Assembly: GCA_963751355.1 (NCBI GenBank)
Contig: CAVVVS010000007.1
Span: 1-5,113, forward strand
Direction: 5' to 3'
Length of the DNA stretch: 5,113 bases
Origin: CAVVVS01 sp963751355
GTDB lineage: Bacteria > Bacteroidota > Ignavibacteria > Ignavibacteriales > Ignavibacteriaceae
Position numbers and translations under genes: made by a program. A model generated the notes under the pieces. That model saw nothing but the letters and a program-made list of their open reading frames with translations. It did not search any database and was not told the DNA's origin. Positions 1 through 5,113 of the stretch are shown here, one piece after another. Within the stretch, counting starts at the first letter, position 1. Each line of letters begins with the position of its first letter.

Positions 1-955
1 TTACTACTTTCCCTTTAGTATGACCTTCTTCAATATAGCGAATAGCCTCAGGCACTTCAGTTAACTTGTATTGCTTGCCGATAACTGCTTTTACTTTTTC
101 AGATGCAATTAGTTCACTAATAAACGTCAAGTCCTCTTTGTTTATTTTTGTAAGAAAATTGACGAATTTCTGACTAACAAACCACGACAATACTATTGCT
201 GTCATCGAACTGATTAAAATACTTATTAGTGAATTGACTGGTCCTCCAACTGGAATGTATATTCCCCCGGAATTCAAGACACGTTTGCAGGCAAGCAATG
301 AGCGATTCGCATAACAGTCCAAAAAAATATCATAATGTTTCCCTGTTCTGGTAACATCTTCTTTTGTATAATCAAAAACATAATCAGCTCCAATTGATCT
401 GACCATCTCAATATTGTTTGTACTGCATACACCAGTAACCTCAGTGTTAAAAACTTTTGCAAACTGCACAGCGAATGTTCCTACACCACCCGACGCACCA
501 TTAATTAAAACCTTTTTACCTTCTTTAATCTGCCCCTTATCGCGAAGACTCTGCAATGCGGTTAATGCTGCCACGTTTAAAGTAGCAGCCTGTTCAAAGG
601 TCATATTTTCTGGTTTTAAAACCAATTTCAACTCAGAAGCACACACATACTCTGCAAAAGCTCCAGCGCAAGATCCAAATACTTCGTCTCCCTTTTTAAA
701 CAATGTTACGTTTCTTCCAACTGATTCAACCTTACCAGCAACATCACGCCCCAATCTTGTTATCCTGGGTTTGAATAACCCCGTCATTATTCGAAGAATG
801 AACGGTGAGCCTCTCATAATATGCCAGTCAAGTGGATTAACTGAAGCAGCACAAATTTGTATTAAAACTTCATCATCCTTTGGAGTGGGCTTTTCTATTT
901 CCCTCAATTCAAGAACATCAGGTGAACCGTATTTTGTATATACAATTGCTTTCAT
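1..955 (-). CDS. NAD(P)-dependent, zinc-independent alcohol dehydrogenase / quinone oxidoreductase (MDR family), C-terminus cut by window edge
   Basis: The frame is open for 318 codons from the ATG at 955 to the left edge with no stop, so the 3' end is missing. It reads ...EGHTKGKVV at the edge; family members usually end within a few residues of this GKVV, so very little is lost. The N-terminus (MKAIVYTKYGSPDVLEL) and the VNPLDWHIMRG segment near residues 39-49 are typical of the quinone-oxidoreductase branch of the medium-chain dehydrogenases, which lacks catalytic zinc ligands. The GroES-like domain spans about residues 1-125. The Rossmann fold follows, with the nucleotide-binding loop GASGGVG at 153-159. 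A hydrophobic stretch at about 240-260 precedes the NKEDLTFISELI segment, a layout I recognise from the NAD(P)-dependent alcohol dehydrogenase subgroup. It probably reduces a carbonyl or quinone with NADPH in the cytoplasm; the substrate is unknown. No clear Shine-Dalgarno precedes the ATG. It lies 66 nt after the group II intron stump. Confidence 0.9.
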   Translation of the reverse strand, partial: MKAIVYTKYGSPDVLELREIEKPTPKDDEVLIQICAASVNPLDWHIMRGSPFILRIMTGLFKPRITRLGRDVAGKVESVGRNVTLFKKGDEVFGSCAGAFAEYVCASELKLVLKPENMTFEQAATLNVAALTALQSLRDKGQIKEGKKVLINGASGGVGTFAVQFAKVFNTEVTGVCSTNNIEMVRSIGADYVFDYTKEDVTRTGKHYDIFLDCYANRSLLACKRVLNSGGIYIPVGGPVNSLISILISSMTAIVLSWFVSQKFVNFLTKINKEDLTFISELIASEKVKAVIGKQYKLTEVPEAIRYIEEGHTKGKVV

Positions 956-975
956 AATTAAATCACACAAAAAGT

Positions 976-1002
976 ATTATACCATTTTAGCACAATTTGC
1001 AA
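976..1002 (-). promoter_or_regulatory. Candidate extended -10 promoter for the oxidoreductase
   Basis: On the minus strand a perfect TATAAT (981-976) is preceded by TGG, giving the extended -10 form TGnTATAAT. A TTGCAA hexamer (1002-997) lies 15 nt upstream, a short spacing, but extended -10 promoters tolerate a poor -35. The expected transcript would start near 969, leaving a leader of only about 14 nt. The site lies between the intron stump and the gene, so the gene could be expressed independently of anything upstream. Chance matches are common in AT-rich DNA. Confidence 0.45.
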
Positions 1003-1020
1003 TCATGATTTATCAAAACC

Positions 1021-1093
1021 GTTATGGTAGGAATGCCTGTTACCAAACATCCCCCACACAGATCCCAGCGTGCAGTTTTTCTGCACCGGACTG
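1021..1093 (-). mobile_element. 3' remnant of a group II intron (domains V and VI)
   Basis: Read on the minus strand, 1093-1059 resembles intron domain V. It has a lower helix, an AC bulge at 1071-1070 on the 3' side, and an upper GCAG/CTGC stem (1084-1081 with 1075-1072). It is followed directly by a domain VI hairpin: ten continuous pairs (1053-1044 with 1039-1030, three of them G-T wobbles) capped by a GTAA tetraloop at 1043-1040. A further GG/CC pair (1055-1054 with 1027-1026) leaves TA (1029-1028) bulged, which is where the branch-point A sits in this family. The intron would end at ACCATAAC, position 1021, with the branch A eight nt from the end, as in well-known bacterial introns. Domain V looks decayed: the tetraloop is replaced by AAAAA and the usual AGC triad reads AGT (1092-1090). 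No maturase or 5' intron sequence is present upstream, so this is a stump. The assignment rests on fold and my memory of the family, not a search. Confidence 0.72.
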
Positions 1094-1123
1094 TTTATTT
1101 TAGAACTACTTTAATTATAACTG

Positions 1124-1230
1124 GCTGGTTTTATTTTTTAGGAAAACAAATAAACAATAAATAATTTTACAGCACATATTGACTTTTACATAACGGCTAA
1201 AATTGCGTTGTTATATGCCGTTATTTATGC
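1124..1230 (-). repeat. Direct repeat copy A, with ATAACGGC/GCCGTTAT hairpin, downstream of the methyltransferase
   Basis: This stretch aligns along its whole length with 2282-2373. Shared blocks include GGTTTTATTTTT, ATAATTTT, ACATATTGACTTTT, ACATAACGGCT and TTTATGC at the far end. Copy A has a perfect 8-bp inverted repeat, ATAACGGC (1190-1197) with GCCGTTAT (1217-1224), around a 19-nt loop, plus flanking CATAA/TTATG that could lengthen the stem. It begins 35 nt after the methyltransferase stop codon. The position just after a gene and the hairpin recall integron attC sites or other cassette boundaries. I cannot match the attC core consensus, since the GTTATGT end departs from GTTRRRY. It could also act as a transcript end, although no clean T-run follows the hairpin. 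Confidence 0.75.
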
Positions 1231-1264
1231 TACGTTACCCATCTACACGGATACTGGCGAGGCT

Positions 1265-2038
1265 TCAAATTTTCTTTCCAATATAAAATACGTACCCATA
1301 ATATTCTTTATACTTATTATAAAGTTCAGCTCCAAGTTTTTCATATTTTACAAATTCTTCTGCAGATTTATTATCTTTATATTTATCCAAAAATGTTTTT
1401 TGTGCTTTTATTTCCGGAATAAAAAAGTTTTCAATCCAGCACGTTTCAGGCAATATGAATGATGCTGTAACAACATAGCCCGCTTTTTGCATTTGAGCAA
1501 TTTTATTTGGAATGGTGTCTATTTCAGGATATGCTTCATTCCAAAAATCAAATATTTCTTCCGGCCGTTCTTCTGTAAACCATGATGCTTCTGTAACTGC
1601 AACATAGCCGCCTTTTTTCAAAAACTTATTCCAATAATTCATCCCTTTTTCAAAACCAATATTATATATTGCTCCTTCACTCCAGATAAGGTCTAATTCA
1701 TTTAATTGAAAATCAAGTTTATCCATTGAACCAATAACGCCTTTAACTCTGTTTTGAAGATTCAATTTTTGTGCATTTTCATTTAGTTTGTCGATAAAAC
1801 CCGGGAATAAATCAATGGCGGTAATATTCCCTGGAGTGTTTTGAGCTAATACTATAGTTTGACCTCCGGTACCACAACCAAGGTCAGCAATGCGTGATTC
1901 CTCGTGCAAATTACCAATGAAGCTTAACGCCCTTAGTGTTGCTTCCCGGCTTCCCGGGCCTTGACGGTCCATACTGGAAAAATATTCGCAAATTAATGCA
2001 ATATCAAAGTCGTGAATATTATGCTCTTTATCGCTCAT
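1265..2038 (-). CDS. Class I SAM-dependent methyltransferase
   Basis: Encodes 257 residues with a seven-strand Rossmann-type methyltransferase fold. Motif I, the SAM-binding loop, is IADLGCGTGGQT at 50-61. The acidic end of strand 2 (ITAIDLFPGFI, 72-82) carries D76, which should bind the ribose. LDLIWSEGAIYNIGF (115-129) fits motif IV, and LKKGGYVAVTEASWF (140-154) the motif around strand 5. The combination of IYNIGFEKG and SWFTEERPEEIFDFW resembles a family of uncharacterised Bacteroides-type methyltransferases; the acceptor is unknown. The protein is soluble with no signal peptide. The start is the ATG at 2038, because GGAGGG lies 7 nt upstream. A longer frame begins at TTG 2053, but that codon overlaps the ribosome binding site. 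It is alone in its transcription unit, flanked by repeat copies A and B. Confidence 0.92.
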   Translation of the reverse strand: MSDKEHNIHDFDIALICEYFSSMDRQGPGSREATLRALSFIGNLHEESRIADLGCGTGGQTIVLAQNTPGNITAIDLFPGFIDKLNENAQKLNLQNRVKGVIGSMDKLDFQLNELDLIWSEGAIYNIGFEKGMNYWNKFLKKGGYVAVTEASWFTEERPEEIFDFWNEAYPEIDTIPNKIAQMQKAGYVVTASFILPETCWIENFFIPEIKAQKTFLDKYKDNKSAEEFVKYEKLGAELYNKYKEYYGYVFYIGKKI

Positions 2039-2044
2039 TTTGTG

Positions 2045-2051
2045 TCCCTCC
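2045..2051 (-). promoter_or_regulatory. Ribosome binding site of the methyltransferase
   Basis: GGAGGGA on the minus strand, with the GGAGGG core seven nt before the ATG at 2038. It decides the start: the in-frame TTG at 2053 supplies the first G of this site and so cannot itself be properly served by it. Confidence 0.75.
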
Positions 2052-2083
2052 AAGAAACTTCATGATGCTATAGTTTATTATTT

Positions 2084-2112
2084 TATATAATACACTTTCA
2101 GAGGCTAATCAA
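2084..2112 (-). promoter_or_regulatory. Candidate promoter for the methyltransferase
   Basis: On the minus strand TTGATT (2112-2107) and TATATA (2089-2084) are separated by 17 nt, each matching four of six consensus bases. Transcription would start near 2077, giving a leader of about 38 nt to the ATG. Several other TATA-like hexamers lie within a few bases, so the exact -10 is uncertain. Confidence 0.35.
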
Positions 2113-2235
2113 AAACTGTAGCATAGATTATAAATTTTGTTTAAAAATCCTGTAATCTATGTAATGATAATTATGAATTAAATTAAAATTCTAATAATAA
2201 ATTTTAGAAGAATTTTTTCTTTTTGGTCAGCCTCT
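2100..2235. repeat. AT-rich element with several inverted repeats
   Basis: Outer arms AGAGGCT (2100-2106) and AGCCTCT (2229-2235) are perfect 7-bp complements. Inside them, CATAGATTA (2122-2130) pairs perfectly with TAATCTATG (2153-2161), with a further ATTTT/AAAAT pairing possible in its loop. AAAATTCT (2185-2192) pairs with AGAATTTT (2209-2216). This 136-bp block is the upstream region of the methyltransferase and has no coding potential I can see. It could be a small palindromic element or a structured leader or operator region. AT-rich DNA makes some of these pairings expected by chance, but the 9-bp repeat and the GC-containing outer arms stand out. Confidence 0.45.
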
Positions 2236-2281
2236 TATAATTCCTTCCTAAATATTATGAATTAATGACATATAAATAAGG

Positions 2282-2373
2282 GCGGGTTTTATTTTTCAGA
2301 AAAAAAACAACAAAATAATTTTGCCGTACATATTGACTTTTTACATAACGGCTTATAATGCTATGTTTTATGC
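2282..2373 (-). repeat. Direct repeat copy B, downstream of the PH-like gene
   Basis: Second copy of the repeat at 1124-1230, in the same orientation and 30 nt after the stop of the PH-like gene. It is 15 bp shorter. The main loss is in the hairpin region, where the second arm has decayed, so only CATAA/TTATG and scattered pairs remain. The block ACATATTGACTTTTTACATAAC is almost unchanged from copy A. Copies A and B bracket exactly one gene, the methyltransferase, with its upstream region. Confidence 0.75.
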
Positions 2374-2402
2374 AACAAAATAAATATACTTGAATTTAAT
2401 GG

Positions 2403-2753
2403 TTAGTTTATAGTCTGTTTGTTTATTACTTCCACTAGCCTTTTTGCTTTATCAACCATATCAGAATCTATCAACCATATTGTATGCTTCGTTTTTCTAA
2501 TAATAAGAACGAGGTTAGCTCCTTTCGAAATTTTCCCAACCAATGGAGCTCCGAATATCGGAGACGTAGTATATCTTAACCATTTGACTAGTTTAGGATA
2601 CCAAATTTTATTTAATTCAATTGACTGAATATCATGATAAGAGTAAAAATCTGTATTTCGTTCGGTTTGTCCATGAATTAATTTAAATCCATTATCAAGA
2701 AGCTGGAATTCAATTCTTGGATTATTTTTTTTTAAAATAATATTTTCATTCAT
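2403..2753 (-). CDS. Small hypothetical protein, possible PH-like fold
   Basis: Encodes 116 residues with no signal peptide, membrane segment or motif that I recognise. The sequence suggests alternating short strands: RIEFQLLD at 13-20, FKLIHGQ at 23-29, IQSIELNKIW at 42-51, and LVLIIRKTKHTIWLID at 81-96. An amphipathic helix, MVDKAKRLVEVINKQ, closes the protein at 99-113. A row of strands closed by a C-terminal helix is the plan of bacterial PH-like domains; this is inference only. The middle section (WYPKLVKWLRYTTSPIFG) is rich in aromatic and basic residues and could touch a membrane or partner. The ATG is preceded by AAGGA at a normal distance. It follows the lipoprotein fragment after a 97-nt gap and is followed by repeat copy B. 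Codon use and composition look like those of its neighbours. Confidence 0.75.
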   Translation of the reverse strand: MNENIILKKNNPRIEFQLLDNGFKLIHGQTERNTDFYSYHDIQSIELNKIWYPKLVKWLRYTTSPIFGAPLVGKISKGANLVLIIRKTKHTIWLIDSDMVDKAKRLVEVINKQTIN

Positions 2754-2759
2754 TTTATT

Positions 2760-2764
2760 TCCTT
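2760..2764 (-). promoter_or_regulatory. Ribosome binding site of the PH-like gene
   Basis: AAGGA on the minus strand six nt before the ATG at 2753, supporting that start. The 97-nt gap upstream is AT-rich with a T-run but no hairpin, so readthrough from the gene above is possible. Confidence 0.55.
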
Positions 2765-2850
2765 AATTTATTTTTATTTCTTACAGTTTACTTATAAGAA
2801 TAGAAAAAACAAACAAACCGCTGAAATCAGAAATTAATTATCAACATGCT

Positions 2851-3141
2851 TTACTTAAGAGTAATTGAAATAGGACTCAGACTATTTTTTATATATACTT
2901 GTCCTGAAATCGTACTTGAATAGTAGTCCTCAGCTACTAATTCTACACCTGGAGAAAGATAATCATCTACTATTGGCTTACCGTTATAAAATACCCGATA
3001 TAAATAACAAGTATATTTGTTTAGAGAAGTACTGACTAATGTATCTTTAGAAACTATAATGACTGAATCTGCAAAGAAATGCCATATATCCCCGGCATGG
3101 CCGGGATATTTATAAAGAATGCTTTGTAAACCATTCGACAT
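2851..3141 (-). CDS. Short hypothetical protein, probable 5'-truncated lipoprotein domain
   Basis: Encodes 96 residues from the ATG at 3141. YKYPGHAGDIWHF (10-22), VSKDTLV (30-36), YTCYLYRVFYNG (43-54) and YLSPGVELVAEDYY (61-74) follow the pattern of a beta-rich domain that I recognise from the C-terminal half of extracellular lipoproteins in Ignavibacteria-like genomes. There the sequence typically runs YP..VGD.W, then a threonine-rich turn and a cysteine, then YSPGVGL. Such proteins start with a lipobox signal peptide and about 100 more residues, none of which is present. The frame stays open upstream of the ATG for nine codons (ending in SDGLWI, also domain-like) and then meets two tandem TAA stops at 3169-3174. 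The start has no convincing Shine-Dalgarno. I infer a remnant that may no longer be translated or exported. A genuine small gene is the alternative. Confidence 0.6.
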   Translation of the reverse strand: MSNGLQSILYKYPGHAGDIWHFFADSVIIVSKDTLVSTSLNKYTCYLYRVFYNGKPIVDDYLSPGVELVAEDYYSSTISGQVYIKNSLSPISITLK

Positions 3142-3455
3142 TATCCAGAGTCCGTCGGATCTGTCTAGTTATTAAACACAGCTCCGCCGCCTCACTCCCA
3201 TAAACACATAATATGATGCATATCTTAATTTAATCTTTACTTATAAAATCCAATGAGGATAAACAGAATGGCTGGGATGAAGAGAAATTACCCCATTTTT
3301 CCCCAGACCTCATTGTAGTTGCCTACAAATATCTACGACCATTTCAAATTATATTGAAAAAATTTATTTTCCAAGATAATTCTTTAAAAAGGAAAAATTT
3401 TCATTTGTATTGAATTCAGAAATAAGCTATGAAAATTCAGAGGTATTTATCATTT
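3142..3455. other. Non-coding spacer between terminator and lipoprotein fragment
   Basis: No convincing gene is visible. Nearest the fragment is a GC-rich patch (3180-3200) in otherwise AT-rich DNA. Further up, a nested inverted repeat spans 3251-3315. On the plus strand, 3234-3410 is open for 59 codons but has no usable start codon, so it is not called. Nothing here resembles the missing N-terminal half of the lipoprotein. Confidence 0.6.
3251..3315 (-). repeat. Nested inverted repeat
   Basis: CAATGAGG (3251-3258) and CCTCATTG (3308-3315) are perfect 8-bp complements. Within them, CTGGG (3272-3276) and CCCAG (3302-3306) form a second pair. The minus-strand RNA could fold as a long hairpin with an asymmetric internal loop. 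There is no T-run next to it, so a terminator is unlikely. Its role is unknown. Confidence 0.45.
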
Positions 3456-3485
3456 AAAAAAATCCCGGATTGAAATTCCGGGATT
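3456..3485 (-). terminator. Rho-independent terminator of the protease gene
   Basis: On the minus strand a perfect 9-bp stem, AATCCCGGA (3485-3477) with TCCGGGATT (3469-3461), encloses a 7-nt loop and runs straight into a T-tract. It begins 30 nt after the protease stop codon. This is the clearest regulatory signal in the window and separates the protease from the genes below. Confidence 0.9.
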
Positions 3486-3514
3486 ATATTTAATAATAAG
3501 CAATTTATGTTGAA

Positions 3515-4867
3515 TTATTGCATTACAGCTTTATATGCATTAACCCTTCCTTGTCCATAATAATCATCATTGCCGGGTTTTCCCAGATCATCTGCAGAGG
3601 AACGTAAGATAGCTTCTACTTTTGCCGGACTAAGTGATCCTCCATGTGATTGAATTATTAATGCTGCAACACCTGCAACGTGGGGTGCAGCCATACTTGT
3701 ACCATCTGCCCAAGTATATGAGCCTGTTCCATAACTTGGACTTAAAATCATATCATAATACCAATAACCATTTGGGTATAATAAATCATTACCTCCCGGA
3801 GCTGCAAAAGTAATTAAAGACTGTCCATAATTGGTATACTCAGCGGGATCGTCAAAGTTTGTCCCGCCATATGCAAACCCCGTTGGACCGGTTGCTGATA
3901 CACAAATTACATGCTGAATCTCTGCAGGCTCTGATACATACATATACGCATGATCAAAATCAATCGCATCATTACCTGCAGCAACTATAACAGTTACTCC
4001 TTTTTGATATGCATAATTGATTGCCGATCCAAGAGCATTTATAAGTTTGGCTGCTTCATTAGAATTTCTGGGAAAAACTGCACCAAGGCTCATATTAATA
4101 ATATCTGCGTTTGCTTCGTTGGCGGCATAAAGTATAGCTGAAATAATTGCATCAAAAGAACCAGATCCATCATGCAAGGCTTTTATTGCAATAATAGTTG
4201 CATGAGGAGCTATTCCTATAGTTCCGATACCATTGTCTTCAGCAGCAATAATTCCAGCAACATGTGTAGCATGCCAAAAAGTGCCTACATCCTCGTTAAA
4301 ATTAAATCCGGGCACAAAAGATTTTGAGGCGGCTACATCTATATTATCTTTTAAATCAATATGATTACTGGCAATACCGCCATCAATTACAGCAACTCTA
4401 ACATCCTGACCTGTAAACCCTGCGTCCCACGCCTCGGGTGCTTGAATTGCCTGCGGAGCCCATTGATAAGCCCAGAAAGATTCGTCACTTCCAATTGACT
4501 GTTCAGTAACATTCTGTTCCGGTTTCACCCATTGAACTAGCAAATCACGGGTCACCGATTTAATCCCTTTTTTCTTTTCAAGCGAGGCTGCTTTTTTATC
4601 TGTTAAGTTACTTACCTTCGCAACTTTAATTTCGGGATGAATAATATCAACAACACCACCGGATTCTTTAACAACATTTAAAAAATCGTTATCGCTAGAA
4701 GTATATTGAACAACAAAATAATCCGCTGTAGGGAAATTTACTTTTGCAAGCGGTGAGACTGTCTTTGCATCCTGATTCTCTGTTGAACTAACAGGAGGCA
4801 TTTCATTGCAACTGTAAAATAATAAAACACTAAAAAGAACGATAGAAAAAATAATTAATTTTTTCAT
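3515..4867 (-). CDS. Secreted subtilisin-like serine protease (peptidase S8), lipoprotein
   Basis: Encodes 450 residues. Residues 1-20 are a lipoprotein signal peptide (two lysines, hydrophobic core, LFYSC), so C20 should be lipidated and the protein anchored outside the inner membrane. Residues of about 48-115 (YFVVQYTSSDNDFLNVVKES...) resemble the inhibitor-I9 propeptide, which folds the protease and blocks it until cleaved. The S8 domain follows from about 135 to the end. The catalytic triad is D162 in VAVIDGG, H199 in HATHVAG and S391 in GTSMAAPHVAG, with N299 in AAGND as the oxyanion residue. Two motif changes are visible: DGG for the usual DTG, and HATHVAG for HGTHVAG. All catalytic residues are kept. 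The protein ends right after the domain (GRVNAYKAVMQ), with no sorting tail. It likely degrades extracellular or periplasmic protein. It is transcribed alone, with its own RBS and terminator. Confidence 0.95.
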   Translation of the reverse strand: MKKLIIFSIVLFSVLLFYSCNEMPPVSSTENQDAKTVSPLAKVNFPTADYFVVQYTSSDNDFLNVVKESGGVVDIIHPEIKVAKVSNLTDKKAASLEKKKGIKSVTRDLLVQWVKPEQNVTEQSIGSDESFWAYQWAPQAIQAPEAWDAGFTGQDVRVAVIDGGIASNHIDLKDNIDVAASKSFVPGFNFNEDVGTFWHATHVAGIIAAEDNGIGTIGIAPHATIIAIKALHDGSGSFDAIISAILYAANEANADIINMSLGAVFPRNSNEAAKLINALGSAINYAYQKGVTVIVAAGNDAIDFDHAYMYVSEPAEIQHVICVSATGPTGFAYGGTNFDDPAEYTNYGQSLITFAAPGGNDLLYPNGYWYYDMILSPSYGTGSYTWADGTSMAAPHVAGVAALIIQSHGGSLSPAKVEAILRSSADDLGKPGNDDYYGQGRVNAYKAVMQ

Positions 4868-4872
4868 AGCTG

Positions 4873-4878
4873 CCCTCC
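4873..4878 (-). promoter_or_regulatory. Ribosome binding site of the protease
   Basis: GGAGGG on the minus strand, five nt before the ATG at 4867. It confirms the start in front of the signal peptide. Confidence 0.8.
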
Positions 4879-4959
4879 AAACTATTGTTAAAAAATAAAA
4901 TTAGTAAATGAATTTTAGAAAAGAACGGGAGACAAAAAAAATTTATTTCCCTGCACCCC

Positions 4960-4979
4960 CTAAAACCAATCAGTTTTAG
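4960..4979. repeat. Inverted repeat in the protease leader
   Basis: CTAAAAC (4960-4966) and GTTTTAG (4973-4979) are perfect complements around a 6-nt loop. No T-run follows on either strand, so it is not a standard terminator. It lies about 90 nt upstream of the protease start and could be an operator or a leader hairpin. Confidence 0.4.
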
Positions 4980-5020
4980 TTAATAATAATTACAAATCTT
5001 TTGCTTGAAAATCAAGAAAT

Positions 5021-5050
5021 ATTATCCTTCGCTTATAAATGGAGATACAA
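5021..5050 (-). promoter_or_regulatory. Candidate promoter of the protease gene
   Basis: On the minus strand TTGTAT (5050-5045) and GATAAT (5026-5021, five of six matches to TATAAT) lie 18 nt apart. Transcription would start near 5014, giving a leader of about 145 nt that contains the inverted repeat at 4960-4979. The DNA from 5051 to 5113 shows no gene, only AT-rich sequence with a short GC-rich run at 5062-5069. Confidence 0.35.
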
Positions 5051-5113
5051 ATTAAATATAGGCGGGGCGTTCAGGTGCGGTTAATATTTAATAACTAAAG
5101 TAATCATTTTTTT

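Noticed and set aside
414..1103. A 229-codon plus-strand open frame
   Set aside because: It lies antisense to the oxidoreductase and runs through the intron stump. The minus-strand protein has clear MDR motifs and the plus-strand translation has none.
1124..1230. Calling repeat A a definite integron attC site
   Set aside because: The end GTTATGT does not fit the GTTRRRY core, copy B has a weak hairpin, and no integrase lies in the window. It is kept as a hypothesis only.
2039..2053. TTG at 2053 as the methyltransferase start
   Set aside because: It overlaps the GGAGGG ribosome binding site that serves the ATG at 2038, and the five extra residues (MEGHK) are translated RBS.
3234..3413. A plus-strand frame open for 59 codons with protein-like composition
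   Set aside because: It has no ATG or GTG start or ribosome binding site near its beginning and no recognisable motif, and it overlaps the nested inverted repeat. I treat it as chance.
3950..4141. Plus-strand open frame inside the protease
   Set aside because: It is a shadow of the S8 coding sequence.
1..5113. CRISPR array, tRNA or rRNA
   Set aside because: I see no regularly spaced short repeats and no cloverleaf or rRNA-like sequence on either strand.

Overview
This is an AT-rich bacterial window whose genes all lie on the minus strand. From high to low coordinates, which is the direction of transcription, they are: a secreted subtilisin-family lipoprotein, a short lipoprotein-domain fragment, a small PH-like hypothetical protein, a SAM-dependent methyltransferase, and a zinc-independent alcohol dehydrogenase/quinone oxidoreductase that runs off the left edge. 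The lipobox signal peptide, the I9-like/S8 protease layout and the YKYP..GD.W / YLSPGV lipoprotein domain resemble what I know from the Bacteroidota/Ignavibacteriota side of the tree. Strong GGAGGG ribosome binding sites before two genes fit Ignavibacteria-like organisms better than classic Bacteroides. This placement is inference and cannot be tested without a search.

Layout. Positions 1-955 hold the oxidoreductase, cut off a few residues before its C-terminus. Positions 956-1264 are non-coding but dense. They hold an extended -10 promoter for the oxidoreductase, the 3' end of a group II intron (domains V and VI, with no maturase or 5' part present), and copy A of an approximately 100-bp repeat carrying a hairpin. 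The methyltransferase occupies 1265-2038. Positions 2039-2402 hold a promoter candidate, a set of AT-rich inverted repeats, and copy B of the repeat. The PH-like gene is at 2403-2753 and the lipoprotein-domain fragment at 2851-3141. Positions 3142-3514 hold a GC-rich patch, a nested inverted repeat and a clear rho-independent terminator. The protease occupies 3515-4867, with a leader and promoter region up to 5113.

How the parts relate. The genes do not form a recognisable pathway. They look like separately transcribed accessory genes spaced by 100-370 bp of non-coding DNA. The most interesting structure is the pair of direct repeats A and B. Each lies just after the stop codon of a gene (methyltransferase; PH-like) and each contains an ATAACGGC-type hairpin sequence, so the methyltransferase with its upstream region forms a unit bounded by repeats, much like a gene cassette. 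A group II intron stump lies next to copy A. Together with the truncated lipoprotein fragment, this suggests a stretch of genome that has been assembled and eroded by mobile elements. Whether the repeats are true attC sites is not established here.
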